Origin: Bacteroidaceae bacterium
Lineage (GTDB): Bacteria; Bacteroidota; Bacteroidia; Bacteroidales; Bacteroidaceae
Direction: 5' to 3'
Assembly: GCA_017503645.1 (NCBI GenBank)
Contig: JAFVSR010000037.1
Span: 1 to 64,000 of the forward strand
Length of the DNA stretch: 64,000 bases
Shown here piece by piece: positions 18,227-26,291 of this stretch (its first letter is position 1; the number at the start of each line of letters is the position of its first letter). Position numbers and translations under genes: made by a program. Under the pieces are notes generated by a model. The model saw only the letters and a program-made list of their open reading frames with translations, did not search any database and was not told the origin of the DNA.

Positions 18227-18955
18227 TTGAACCTTATAATCGACATAGGAAACAACAGCGCCAAGTTCTTTCTTTTCAGCGGAGCGCAGATGATACTGCA
18301 CACACGACGCGAAAAGAATTACCGCGAATTATTGCAGGAATGGAACGCGCAATATGGCATTGAACGAGCCATTGTTTCTACTGTTATAAACCTCACGGAC
18401 GAGGACAGGGGCGCGATAGAGGAGCTCGGCTGCCCCATTCTGTGGTTCAGTAACCAAACACCTATGCCCATAGGAATAAAATACAGCACACCGCACACTT
18501 TGGGGTGCGACCGCCTGGCTGCCGCCATTGGTGCTATGGGCGAAGCCCCCGCACGCAACCTTTTGGTAATAGATGCGGGCAGCGCCATAACGATTGACTT
18601 GGTGGACAAAGAGGGTAATTTCCGTTGTGGCAATATCGCACCAGGCGTAAAAATGCGTCTGAGGGCACTGCACGAGTTTACCGCCCGCCTGCCACTTGTG
18701 AACAAGGAGGGTGATACACCCACGCTTGGCTACGACACCGAAACAGCCATACGCAGTGGAGTTATCAGAGGTATTTGCCACGAAATAGATGGATACATTA
18801 ACGAAATAAGGGAAATTTATGGCGATGTTTTTGTTTTTTTAACGGGTGGAGACGAAAAAACATTGATAAATAACATAAAAAATCGCATCTTTGCCGATAA
18901 ATTCCTCGTTGCGAAAGGATTGAACAAGATTTTATCTTATTATGAGATTAAATAG
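18227..18955 (+). CDS. coaX: Type III pantothenate kinase
   Basis: 242 residues. Phosphorylates pantothenate in the first step of coenzyme A synthesis. The acetate-kinase-fold phosphate motifs are visible: LIIDIGNNSAKFFLF at the N-terminus, TPHTLGCDRLAAAIGAMG (CoaX signature LGxDR), VIDAGSAITIDLVDKEGNF with GNIAPGVKMR, and VFLTGGDEKTL near the end. The start is a TTG at 18227, because the DIGNN motif must be included and no ATG or GTG lies suitably placed. The gene overlaps the next by 14 bases and heads an operon for envelope biogenesis. Confidence 0.93.
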   Translation: MNLIIDIGNNSAKFFLFSGAQMILHTRREKNYRELLQEWNAQYGIERAIVSTVINLTDEDRGAIEELGCPILWFSNQTPMPIGIKYSTPHTLGCDRLAAAIGAMGEAPARNLLVIDAGSAITIDLVDKEGNFRCGNIAPGVKMRLRALHEFTARLPLVNKEGDTPTLGYDTETAIRSGVIRGICHEIDGYINEIREIYGDVFVFLTGGDEKTLINNIKNRIFADKFLVAKGLNKILSYYEIK

Positions 18956-20183
18956 AGTAATATTTACATTTATTTTAACAATAACAACCATTGTGGCTGC
19001 CGTGGCAGACAATGGTATAAATTCCCCCTACTCGCGTTATGGTATGGGAGTGCTGGCCGACCAGAATCTGGGCGTTAACCGCCAGATGGGCGGCTTGGGA
19101 TATGCCCTGCGCAATGGCAGCTACATAAACCTGCTTAACCCCGCCTCTTTTGCCGCAGCCGACACGCTCACTATGCTGTTCGATGCCGGTTTCTCCATTC
19201 AAAACGTGAATTTCAAAGAGGGCAACGTGCAGAAGAATGCCAAGAACGGCAGTTTCGACTACCTGGCAATGCAGTTCCGCGCCTGCAAGAACGTGGGTGT
19301 GAGCATAGGTTTCCTCCCCTACTCCAACGTGGGTTACTCATTTGCCACAAGCACAAGCGAGGGCGGCAAGGAGAGCACCAGCAACTACAATGGCGAGGGT
19401 GGCATATACCAACCATACATAGGCGTGGGTTGGTCGCCCATAAAGAACCTGTCGGTAGGATTGATGGCATCGTATATCTACGGCGACATTTCGCACACGA
19501 TATACAACAACTTTGCCGAGAGCAACATCACCGATATGCAGCGCCAATACTTGGTTAATATAAGAAGCTACAAACTGGACTTCGGCGCGCAATACACCAC
19601 GGAACTGGACAATAAGCACAAGATAACATTCGGTGCCACATACTCGATAGGACATGACCTGGGCGCCGATGCAATGAAGATTGAAACCATTACAACCAGC
19701 GACACCACAAAGATTGACGGAACATTTTCTCTGCCACATACTTTTGGTTTTGGCGTATTATACAACTACAACGACAATTGGAAGATTGGTGCCGATTACA
19801 CATTCCAGGATTGGAGCAAGGCCGGTTTCTTCGGGCACGACAAGGGTGTGAGCCGCAGCAAGGTGTCGGTAGGTGCCGAGTACTCGCCCAACAAGATGAT
19901 GTCGCGCAACCTTTTGAAGAAGATGAACTACCGTATGGGAGCATTCTATGCACAGCCCTACACCGAGGTGCAGGGGCAAAAAGGATGCGAGGAGTATGGT
20001 TTGAGTGCCGGTTTCTCAATGCCCATCATTAACAGAATAAACAATCGCTCGGTACTGCACGTATCGGGACAGCTTATAAGAATGGAGCCTAAAGGAGCGG
20101 GCCTCATTGCCGAAACCTACCTGCGTCTGAATATAGGCCTCACATTCAACGAAAGCTGGTTTATGAAGATAAGAGTGAGATAA
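18942..20183 (+). CDS. Outer-membrane beta-barrel protein of the coaX operon
   Basis: 413 residues with a signal peptide (MRLNRVIFTFILTITTIVAAVA). The mature part begins NSPYSRYGMGVLADQNLGVN and RQMGGLGYALRNGSYINLLN, a pattern of Bacteroidota outer-membrane proteins distantly like FadL/PorV-type barrels. Alternating hydrophobic beta strands run to the end, which finishes with WFMKIRVR, a plausible last strand. The first bases overlap coaX by 14. The cargo or function is unknown; context suggests a role in outer-membrane assembly or transport. Confidence 0.8.
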   Translation: MRLNRVIFTFILTITTIVAAVADNGINSPYSRYGMGVLADQNLGVNRQMGGLGYALRNGSYINLLNPASFAAADTLTMLFDAGFSIQNVNFKEGNVQKNAKNGSFDYLAMQFRACKNVGVSIGFLPYSNVGYSFATSTSEGGKESTSNYNGEGGIYQPYIGVGWSPIKNLSVGLMASYIYGDISHTIYNNFAESNITDMQRQYLVNIRSYKLDFGAQYTTELDNKHKITFGATYSIGHDLGADAMKIETITTSDTTKIDGTFSLPHTFGFGVLYNYNDNWKIGADYTFQDWSKAGFFGHDKGVSRSKVSVGAEYSPNKMMSRNLLKKMNYRMGAFYAQPYTEVQGQKGCEEYGLSAGFSMPIINRINNRSVLHVSGQLIRMEPKGAGLIAETYLRLNIGLTFNESWFMKIRVR

Positions 20184-20201
20184 ACAAAATAATTAAGAGA
20201 T

Positions 20202-21641
20202 ATGAAAAAAAGCATTTTAGTACTTATGACACTTGCCGTTTCTTGCCTATACGCACAGAACGGAATCACAAACAACACACGATTCGGCGTGGGAGAGGAT
20301 AGCTTGAAATGCACCGAAAACATCTTCCTTGTAAACCAAGCCGTAAAAGGCAGCAAACCCAAATACGACGACTGCCTGCACGCCTACCCTATGTGGAAAG
20401 AGATCTTCACCAATTTCCCCGTTGCACGCGTGGACACTTACACAAACGGTACAAAACTGCTGAAAGTTCTCATTGCAAAAGAGACCGATGCAGCAAAGAA
20501 GGCCGTTTACATAGAGGAACTTATGGCAACATATGACCAGGAGATAAAGTACCTTGACTATCTGCAGGAAATAACCAAGACTCCCCTTTCAAAGGGCGAA
20601 ATCCTTGGTAAAAAGGCACTCGACTACATACAGATAGTTCCCAACGCCGACCTTGACAAGGCATATGATATGCTTGCTGAATCGGTGGGTATAGAGAAAG
20701 GGCAGTCGGATTTCAAGGTGACAGAGCAGTTTATGAAACAGTCGGCTCTCAAATACAAGAGAAGCAAAGAGGCACACGGCGAGCAGATTATCGAGGACTA
20801 CCTGAATGCATCGGTATATATTGTGGATGTACTCGACAAATACTACGAGAGAATAGAGCACTACACAAACAAATACAACGAGTATGGCGACCCCAAAGAC
20901 AGCACACGCGCTGCGGGATACAGCACATACATCGACTACTCGCGTATAGCACGTAACAACATCGACGCCTATTTCATTAACAGTGGTGCAGCCAAGTGCG
21001 AGGACCTCAACGAGATATATGCAGCAAAGGTTGAGGAGAACAAAGACAACATCGAGTACCTGAACAAGGTTATTTCGGTAATGGGTATGCTTAAATGTAC
21101 CAACGAGGATACATACCTCACAGCATCGGAGTATGCTCTTGCCATAGAGCCCACAGCCAAGGCTGCTATGGGTTGCGGTTACCGCTACTACAAGAAGGGT
21201 GAGATAGACAAGGCTATGGAGCTCTTCGACCAAGCTATCGAGTTGGAGACTTCTGTTACCAACAAGGCCGATATGTGCTACAAGGTTGGTGCAGTATACT
21301 ATGGTTTGAAAAAGTTCATCAAAGCACGCGAATATGCACAGAAGGCTATTGCACTCAACTCCAAGTTCGGCCAGCCCTATATCCTTATTGCACAGTGCTA
21401 CGCAGCCAACCCCAACTGGAGCGAGGACGGCGTGATGAACCGTTGCACATACTATGCAGCGCTCGACAAGCTCTATCGTGCAAAGGCAGTCGATCCCTCG
21501 GTGAAGAAGGAGGCCGACAAGTTCATCGGCACATACAAATCGTACTTGCCCGAGATTAGCGACATCTTTATGAAGGGTTACAAGAGCGGTTCAAAAATAA
21601 CCATTGGCGGCTGGATAAATGAAACAACAACAATTCAGTAA
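20202..21641 (+). CDS. TPR-repeat exported protein
   Basis: 479 residues, signal peptide MKKSILVLMTLAVSCLYAQN. TPR-like helices run through most of the protein, clearest at about residues 320-420 (AMGCGYRYYKKGEIDKAMEL, MCYKVGAVYYGLKKFIKARE). Probably a periplasmic or outer-membrane-associated scaffold. It starts 18 bases after the barrel gene and overlaps lptC by 23 bases. No enzymatic motif was seen. Confidence 0.8.
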   Translation: MKKSILVLMTLAVSCLYAQNGITNNTRFGVGEDSLKCTENIFLVNQAVKGSKPKYDDCLHAYPMWKEIFTNFPVARVDTYTNGTKLLKVLIAKETDAAKKAVYIEELMATYDQEIKYLDYLQEITKTPLSKGEILGKKALDYIQIVPNADLDKAYDMLAESVGIEKGQSDFKVTEQFMKQSALKYKRSKEAHGEQIIEDYLNASVYIVDVLDKYYERIEHYTNKYNEYGDPKDSTRAAGYSTYIDYSRIARNNIDAYFINSGAAKCEDLNEIYAAKVEENKDNIEYLNKVISVMGMLKCTNEDTYLTASEYALAIEPTAKAAMGCGYRYYKKGEIDKAMELFDQAIELETSVTNKADMCYKVGAVYYGLKKFIKAREYAQKAIALNSKFGQPYILIAQCYAANPNWSEDGVMNRCTYYAALDKLYRAKAVDPSVKKEADKFIGTYKSYLPEISDIFMKGYKSGSKITIGGWINETTTIQ

Positions 21642-22203
21642 AGTGTATAATAATATAATAGGTACAACAATCGCATTTTTTGCGATTGTTGTGCTGTTTT
21701 TTCAATTTTCTTGCCAGAGCGGCAAGAAAAAAGAGGCTATTGCCTTTGAAGAGCCCGATTCCATCGCTATGATGAGCACCTACGGGGTGAGCACCCTTAT
21801 AAGCGACTCGGGAAGAATAAGCTATAAGATTGATGCCGAGGAGTGGCTGGTATATGACAAGCGCAACCCACCCCATTGGGCATTTGAAAAGGGCGCGATG
21901 CTCGAAAAATATGACAGAGATATGAATGTGGAGGCTGTTATTAAGTGCGACACAGCGTATTTCTACACCGATGCCAAATTGTGGAAACTTATTGGCAATG
22001 TGGATATAAGAAACATAAAGAACGAGAAATTCTTCACCGACCTGCTCTATTGGAGTCAGGAGGAGAAACGCATCTATTCCGATGCATACATAAAAATTGA
22101 ACAAGAAGACCAAATAACCGAAGGGTATGGGTTCAGTGCCGACCAGAATCTTGACACCTGGCTCATAAAGAACACCAAAGGAATATACCCTATCGGAGAA
22201 TAA
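21619..22203 (+). CDS. lptC: LPS export protein LptC
   Basis: 194 residues. An N-terminal hydrophobic segment (about residues 14-30) ends in FSCQSG, so Cys32 may be lipidated, as in many Bacteroidota LptC proteins. The rest is the LptC beta-jellyroll that receives lipopolysaccharide from LptBFG and hands it to LptA in the periplasm; phrases such as GRISYKIDAEEWLVYD, AFEKGAMLEKYD and LWKLIGNVDIRN fit. The start overlaps the TPR gene by 23 bases, pointing to translational coupling. Confidence 0.85.
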   Translation: MKQQQFSKVYNNIIGTTIAFFAIVVLFFQFSCQSGKKKEAIAFEEPDSIAMMSTYGVSTLISDSGRISYKIDAEEWLVYDKRNPPHWAFEKGAMLEKYDRDMNVEAVIKCDTAYFYTDAKLWKLIGNVDIRNIKNEKFFTDLLYWSQEEKRIYSDAYIKIEQEDQITEGYGFSADQNLDTWLIKNTKGIYPIGE

Positions 22204-22209
22204 CCATAT

Positions 22210-23472
22210 ATGACAACCACATTTATTCTATTAATTATCGTTATATTGTTGTCGGCCCTGTTCTCGGGAATGGAGATAGCCTTCATTGCATCGAACAAAC
22301 TGCTTATGGGCATCGACCTGAATGAGCGCAACGCAACATCTTATGTAATAAACCGCTTCTATTCGAACAGCAACAATTTCATTTCGGCCCTGCTGGTAGG
22401 TAACAACATAGTACTTGTTATCTATGGTATACTGATGGCCGACATACTGAACACCCTGTTCCTTGAGGAGCTTACCACATCGACATCATTAAGGCTCATT
22501 TTAGAAACAGTGATATCTACCGTGGTAATCATACTCACAGGTGAATTTGTGCCCAAGGCACTCTTTAGAGCAAACCCCAACGGAGCATTGAAAAGATTTG
22601 CCCTTTTCACATACCTGCTGTATATACTGCTCTATCCCCTATCGCGTTTCACCAGCTGGCTTGCGTTTGTAGTACTTAGGATTTTCAACATAAAGATTGA
22701 GAAAGAGACACGCGAAACGACCTTTTCGAAACGTGAGCTAAACAACCTGATACAGGATTCTATAGAGAATGCAAAAGAGGAGGAGGATATTGACAACGAT
22801 GTGAGGATATTCCAAAATGTACTCGACTTTTCAAACATCAAGGTGCGCGACTGCTATGTGCCACGAACCGAAATCGAGGCTGTGGAGATAAACACCCCGT
22901 TGGAGGAGCTGAAGAGCCTTTTCATAGAGTCGGGGCACTCCAAGATTGTTGTATTCAAGGAGAATATCGACAACATCATAGGTTACATACACTCATCGGA
23001 ACTATTCCGTAATGCCAACAAATGGCAGCAACGCATATGCCGTATGCCCATTGTACCCGAAACACTCTCGGCACACAAACTTATGCGCACCCTTATGCAA
23101 CAGAAGAAGTCGCTTGCAGTGGTGGTTGACGAGTTTGGCGGCACATCTGGCATCATATCACTCGAGGACCTTGTAGAGGAGATATTTGGCGAGATAGAGG
23201 ACGAGCACGACAACACAAACCACGTAGCAAAAATGCTGAACACCGGCGAGTACCTGCTGTCGTGCCGTTTGGAGATAGAGAGAGTGAACGAGATGTTCGA
23301 CCTGGGAATACCAGAGTCGGAGGAGTACCAGACACTTGGCGGTTTCATTCTTGCCAAGCACCAGCGTTTCCCCGCACTGAACGAAACAATAAAGATTGGT
23401 AAATTCCAGATACAGATTGTAAAGAAGCACAGCACCAAGATAGAGTTGGTAAAGTTAAAGGTGCTTGAGTGA
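22210..23472 (+). CDS. CNNM/CBS-domain membrane protein (hemolysin C/CorC-type)
   Basis: 420 residues. Layout: CNNM (DUF21) transmembrane domain with three to four helices at about 1-180 (NNIVLVIYGILMADILNTLF, ILTGEFVPKALFRANPNGAL), two CBS domains at about 205-330 (VRDCYVPRTEIEAVEINTPL; SLAVVVDEFGGTSGIISLED), and a CorC/HlyC-type C-terminal domain. Relatives act in magnesium or other cation homeostasis; 'hemolysin' is a historical name. It is the last gene closely packed in the coaX-lptC run (6 bases after lptC). Confidence 0.88.
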   Translation: MTTTFILLIIVILLSALFSGMEIAFIASNKLLMGIDLNERNATSYVINRFYSNSNNFISALLVGNNIVLVIYGILMADILNTLFLEELTTSTSLRLILETVISTVVIILTGEFVPKALFRANPNGALKRFALFTYLLYILLYPLSRFTSWLAFVVLRIFNIKIEKETRETTFSKRELNNLIQDSIENAKEEEDIDNDVRIFQNVLDFSNIKVRDCYVPRTEIEAVEINTPLEELKSLFIESGHSKIVVFKENIDNIIGYIHSSELFRNANKWQQRICRMPIVPETLSAHKLMRTLMQQKKSLAVVVDEFGGTSGIISLEDLVEEIFGEIEDEHDNTNHVAKMLNTGEYLLSCRLEIERVNEMFDLGIPESEEYQTLGGFILAKHQRFPALNETIKIGKFQIQIVKKHSTKIELVKLKVLE

Positions 23473-23597
23473 TTAAATAGAAAGCTATTGCATACGCTTT
23501 AGAGAAAGAAAAAAGCTGCAAAATAGAGTTAATAAAAAGCAATGAGAGCGGGGTTTAACTTTTTGCTTTATTATTATAATAATTAAAAGCTATTTTG

Positions 23598-23605
23598 TAT
23601 CTTTG
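23598..23605 (+). promoter_or_regulatory. -7 box before the PPIase gene
   Basis: TATCTTTG, within an AT-rich region that lacks a clear TTTG at the right distance. It would give a 5' leader of about 145 nt that contains three stem-loops (see next entry). Confidence 0.5.
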
Positions 23606-23757
23606 CAGCCAATGGCTGCGAAAATTGGCTGCGCGCATAGCGCGTGAAAATAGATTTTCACCCATTTATTGACACGATTATTGCAATCTGTGATTGCGAA
23701 AAGCAGACAGCGAAAAACAATATTTTAAGTATAATAACTAAAAACATATAAAAAATT
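23605..23757 (+). promoter_or_regulatory. Structured 5' leader of the PPIase gene
   Basis: Three consecutive inverted repeats: GCAGCCAAT 23605-23613 with ATTGGCTGC 23624-23632; GTGAAAAT 23644-23651 with ATTTTCAC 23654-23661; TTGCAATC 23681-23688 with GATTGCGA 23692-23699 (one mismatch). The long leader and the spacing suggest post-transcriptional control or mRNA stabilisation. No known riboswitch was recognised. Confidence 0.4.
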
Positions 23758-25881
23758 ATGGCAACATTACAAAAATTGCGCAACATGGGTCCACTCTTGG
23801 TTATCTTTGTGGGCTTGGCATTGTTTGCATTCATTGCAGGCGATGCTTGGAGATTGTTCCAGTCACACACAGTAGACCAGAATGTGGGTAGTGTAAACGG
23901 AGAGAAACTTTCGGCAATGGACTTCCAGAAGATGTACGAGGAATACACCAATGCCGTTAAGTTTGCCAGAGGCACAAATGCTCTCACCGAGGACGAGATG
24001 AACCAGGTGAAAGACGAGGTATGGAGTACATATATCAGCAACCGGGTATTGTCTGCCGAAGCAGAGAAAGCCGGCCTCACCGTTACAGCAACCGAATTGC
24101 AGGCTATAGTAGACGCCGGTAGCGACCCTCTTCTTGCACAAACACCCTTCCGCAACGAGAAAGGTATATTTGACAAGGACATTCTCAACAATTTCCTCAC
24201 ACAGTACGAGAACAACAAGGAGAACCCCGAGTTCTTGGAGCAGTACAAGCCTGTTTACGACTACTGGAAGTTCATTGAAAAGACTATTATGCTCAATGCA
24301 CTTACAAGCAAATACCAGGCTTTGGTTCAGAACTCGTTCATAGGCAACCCCATCGTTGCAAAGAGCAACTACGAGGCAAACAGCAACACATACGACATTG
24401 AGGTGGTTGCATATCCCTACTCTGCCGTTAAGGGTGACGACTGCGTTGCAACAGAGAGCGAGATTGAAAAACTCTACAACCAGAAGAAAGAGAACTACAA
24501 GCAGCCCTATGAGAGCCGCAGCATAAAGTATGCAAGCTATCGCGTTACTCCCAGCCCCGCAGACCGCGAGGAGTTGCGTGCCGAGCTTAACGAGTTTGCC
24601 GACTCTTTGAAGGCCGACAACACCGACTACGCCTCTATCGTGCGCCTTGCAAGCAGCGAGGTTGCATACTCCGACCAGCCCTGGCAGAAGAGCGCCTTCC
24701 CCGAGGAGGTACAGGCTCGTTTGGACTCTGTAGCCGTGAACAGCGTCGTAGGCCCCATCTACAGCCAGTCGGACGACTCATACACAGTGTTCAAGCTCCT
24801 TTCAAAGAGCACATTGCCCGATTCTGTAAAATATGATATGCTGGTTGTGAGCGCCGAGAACATCGAAAAGACCAACGCACTTGCCGACAGCCTCTTGACT
24901 GCGCTCAAAGGCGGTGCAAACTTTGCAGAGATTTCAAAGAAATACAACCAGGAAAACAACGAGGGTATGTGGTTTACATCGGCCCAGCACGAAGGTATGC
25001 CCATTGCAAGCAACTCGTTGATTGACAAATTGGTTGAGGGTAAAAAGTGTGGCTACGAGGCCATTAGCCTGGACAACTCAAACTCAAAGGCAATCGTACG
25101 CATCACCGAGAGCAAGAACCCTGTTGAGAAATATCACGCAGTGGTTATCAAACGTGCAAATGAGTTCAGCAAGGATACATACAACGAGGCATACAACAAA
25201 TTCAGCCAGTTTGTGGCCAGCTGCAAAGATGCTGCCGAGATGGAGGAGAAGGCCGATGAGTTCGGTTTCCGCGTGATGACACAGAACAACATCCACACCG
25301 GCACACACAAGATTGCCAACATTTCGGGCACACGCGATGCCCTCAGATGGATATTTGAAGCTGCCGAGGGCGACATTTCTCCCCTCTATGAGTGTGGCGA
25401 GAACGACTACCTGCTGGTAGCTGCTGTTACAGCAGTAAACGAGAAGGGCTATACACCCCTTGAGAACCTTCGTCATATGCTCGGCTACGAGATTGCCAAC
25501 GACAAAAAGGCCGATAAGATTATGGCCGAAATAAAGGGCAAGACAATGGAGCAGATTAAGGGTATGGAGAACGTGAAGAGCTGCGAAACAAAGCGCATAT
25601 CATTCAGTGCTCCCGCTTACATCAGCGCCACAGCATCTAACGAGCCTGCAATCAGCGCAATTGCCGGCAAACTGAACGTTGGCCAGGAAAGCGCACCCAT
25701 CAAGGGTAACAACGGTGTTTACGTCATCAAACTTGTTGCCAAAAGCGCAAAGGGTGGCGAGTTCAACGCCAAGAGCGAGGAGGATGCAATAAAGGCTATG
25801 GGCGCACGCGACAGCTACCGTATGCTTGGCGAGCTCATACAGAATGCCGACGTTGAGGACAACAGATACCGTTTCTTCTAA
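23758..25881 (+). CDS. Peptidylprolyl isomerase, SurA/PpiD type
   Basis: 707 residues. One N-terminal membrane anchor at about residues 11-31 (LVIFVGLALFAFIAG) followed by a SurA-N-like helical domain, as in PpiD, the periplasmic folding helper near the Sec exit. A parvulin-like PPIC segment lies at about 345-460 (SVKYDMLVVSAENIEKTNAL; GGANFAEISKKYNQENNEGM), and a second degenerate one near the C-terminus. It would assist folding of outer-membrane proteins leaving SecYEG. It has its own promoter and leader and a strong terminator behind it. Confidence 0.88.
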   Translation: MATLQKLRNMGPLLVIFVGLALFAFIAGDAWRLFQSHTVDQNVGSVNGEKLSAMDFQKMYEEYTNAVKFARGTNALTEDEMNQVKDEVWSTYISNRVLSAEAEKAGLTVTATELQAIVDAGSDPLLAQTPFRNEKGIFDKDILNNFLTQYENNKENPEFLEQYKPVYDYWKFIEKTIMLNALTSKYQALVQNSFIGNPIVAKSNYEANSNTYDIEVVAYPYSAVKGDDCVATESEIEKLYNQKKENYKQPYESRSIKYASYRVTPSPADREELRAELNEFADSLKADNTDYASIVRLASSEVAYSDQPWQKSAFPEEVQARLDSVAVNSVVGPIYSQSDDSYTVFKLLSKSTLPDSVKYDMLVVSAENIEKTNALADSLLTALKGGANFAEISKKYNQENNEGMWFTSAQHEGMPIASNSLIDKLVEGKKCGYEAISLDNSNSKAIVRITESKNPVEKYHAVVIKRANEFSKDTYNEAYNKFSQFVASCKDAAEMEEKADEFGFRVMTQNNIHTGTHKIANISGTRDALRWIFEAAEGDISPLYECGENDYLLVAAVTAVNEKGYTPLENLRHMLGYEIANDKKADKIMAEIKGKTMEQIKGMENVKSCETKRISFSAPAYISATASNEPAISAIAGKLNVGQESAPIKGNNGVYVIKLVAKSAKGGEFNAKSEEDAIKAMGARDSYRMLGELIQNADVEDNRYRFF

Positions 25882-25903
25882 TCGGTAACACATAGCAATA
25901 ATA

Positions 25904-25937
25904 AACATAGGCAGCGACCGCGGTCGCTGCCTATGTT
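25904..25937 (+). terminator. Terminator of the PPIase gene
   Basis: Perfect 17-bp palindrome (AACATAGGCAGCGACCG followed directly by its complement), then CTG and a run of five T. Confidence 0.9.
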
Positions 25938-25981
25938 CTGTTTTTATAATGTTACATCGGGCCGAATTTTAACAAACAAAA

Positions 25982-26007
25982 AAAGCGAGTGGATAACCAC
26001 TCGCTTT
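25982..26007 (-). terminator. Terminator of tRNA-Asn
   Basis: Inverted repeat AAAGCGAGTGG / CCACTCGCTTT (25982-25992, 25997-26007, loop ATAA). On the minus strand it follows the tRNA 3' end by three bases and is followed by a T run (the A run at 25976-25984 on the plus strand). Confidence 0.85.
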
Positions 26008-26009
26008 CG

Positions 26010-26083
26010 CTCTTCAGGTAGGACTTGAACCTACGACCCCCTGATTAACAGTCAGGTGCTCTAACCGACTGAGCTACTGAAGA
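26010..26083 (-). tRNA. tRNA-Asn (GTT)
   Basis: Reading the minus strand, the 74-nt cloverleaf has acceptor arms TCTTCAG and CTGAAGA, a D-arm AGCTCAGTCGGTTAGAGC, an anticodon loop CTGTTAA with anticodon GTT, and a T-arm with GGTTCAAGTCC. The discriminator base is G. CCA is not encoded. The terminator follows directly. Confidence 0.95.
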
Positions 26084-26107
26084 ATTTGTCTCTCTTGTTT
26101 GACGATG

Positions 26108-26138
26108 CAAAAGTAGTATATCTTTTTTAACCGTGCAA
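26108..26138 (-). promoter_or_regulatory. Promoter of tRNA-Asn
   Basis: On the minus strand, TTGC (26138-26135), 19 nt, then TACTTTTG (26115-26108). This agrees with the Bacteroides consensus and lies about 25 bases before the tRNA 5' end. Confidence 0.75.
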
Positions 26139-26225
26139 GTATTTCGCTGTTTTTTTTCAAAAAAAGTTGATTTTTTCTCTCAACAGCCCTATTTGAGCCA
26201 AAAAAGAATAAAATACTACAGGAAA

Positions 26226-26258
26226 TTGGGTGAAAAAGCGACGAAAGCACTATCTTCG
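26226..26258 (+). promoter_or_regulatory. Promoter of the processing-protease gene
   Basis: TTGG at 26226-26229, 21 nt, TATCTTCG at 26251-26258; the ATG follows 33 bases later. Confidence 0.55.
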
Positions 26259-26291
26259 CGTAACATAAATCATATATAAGTACAACTGATT

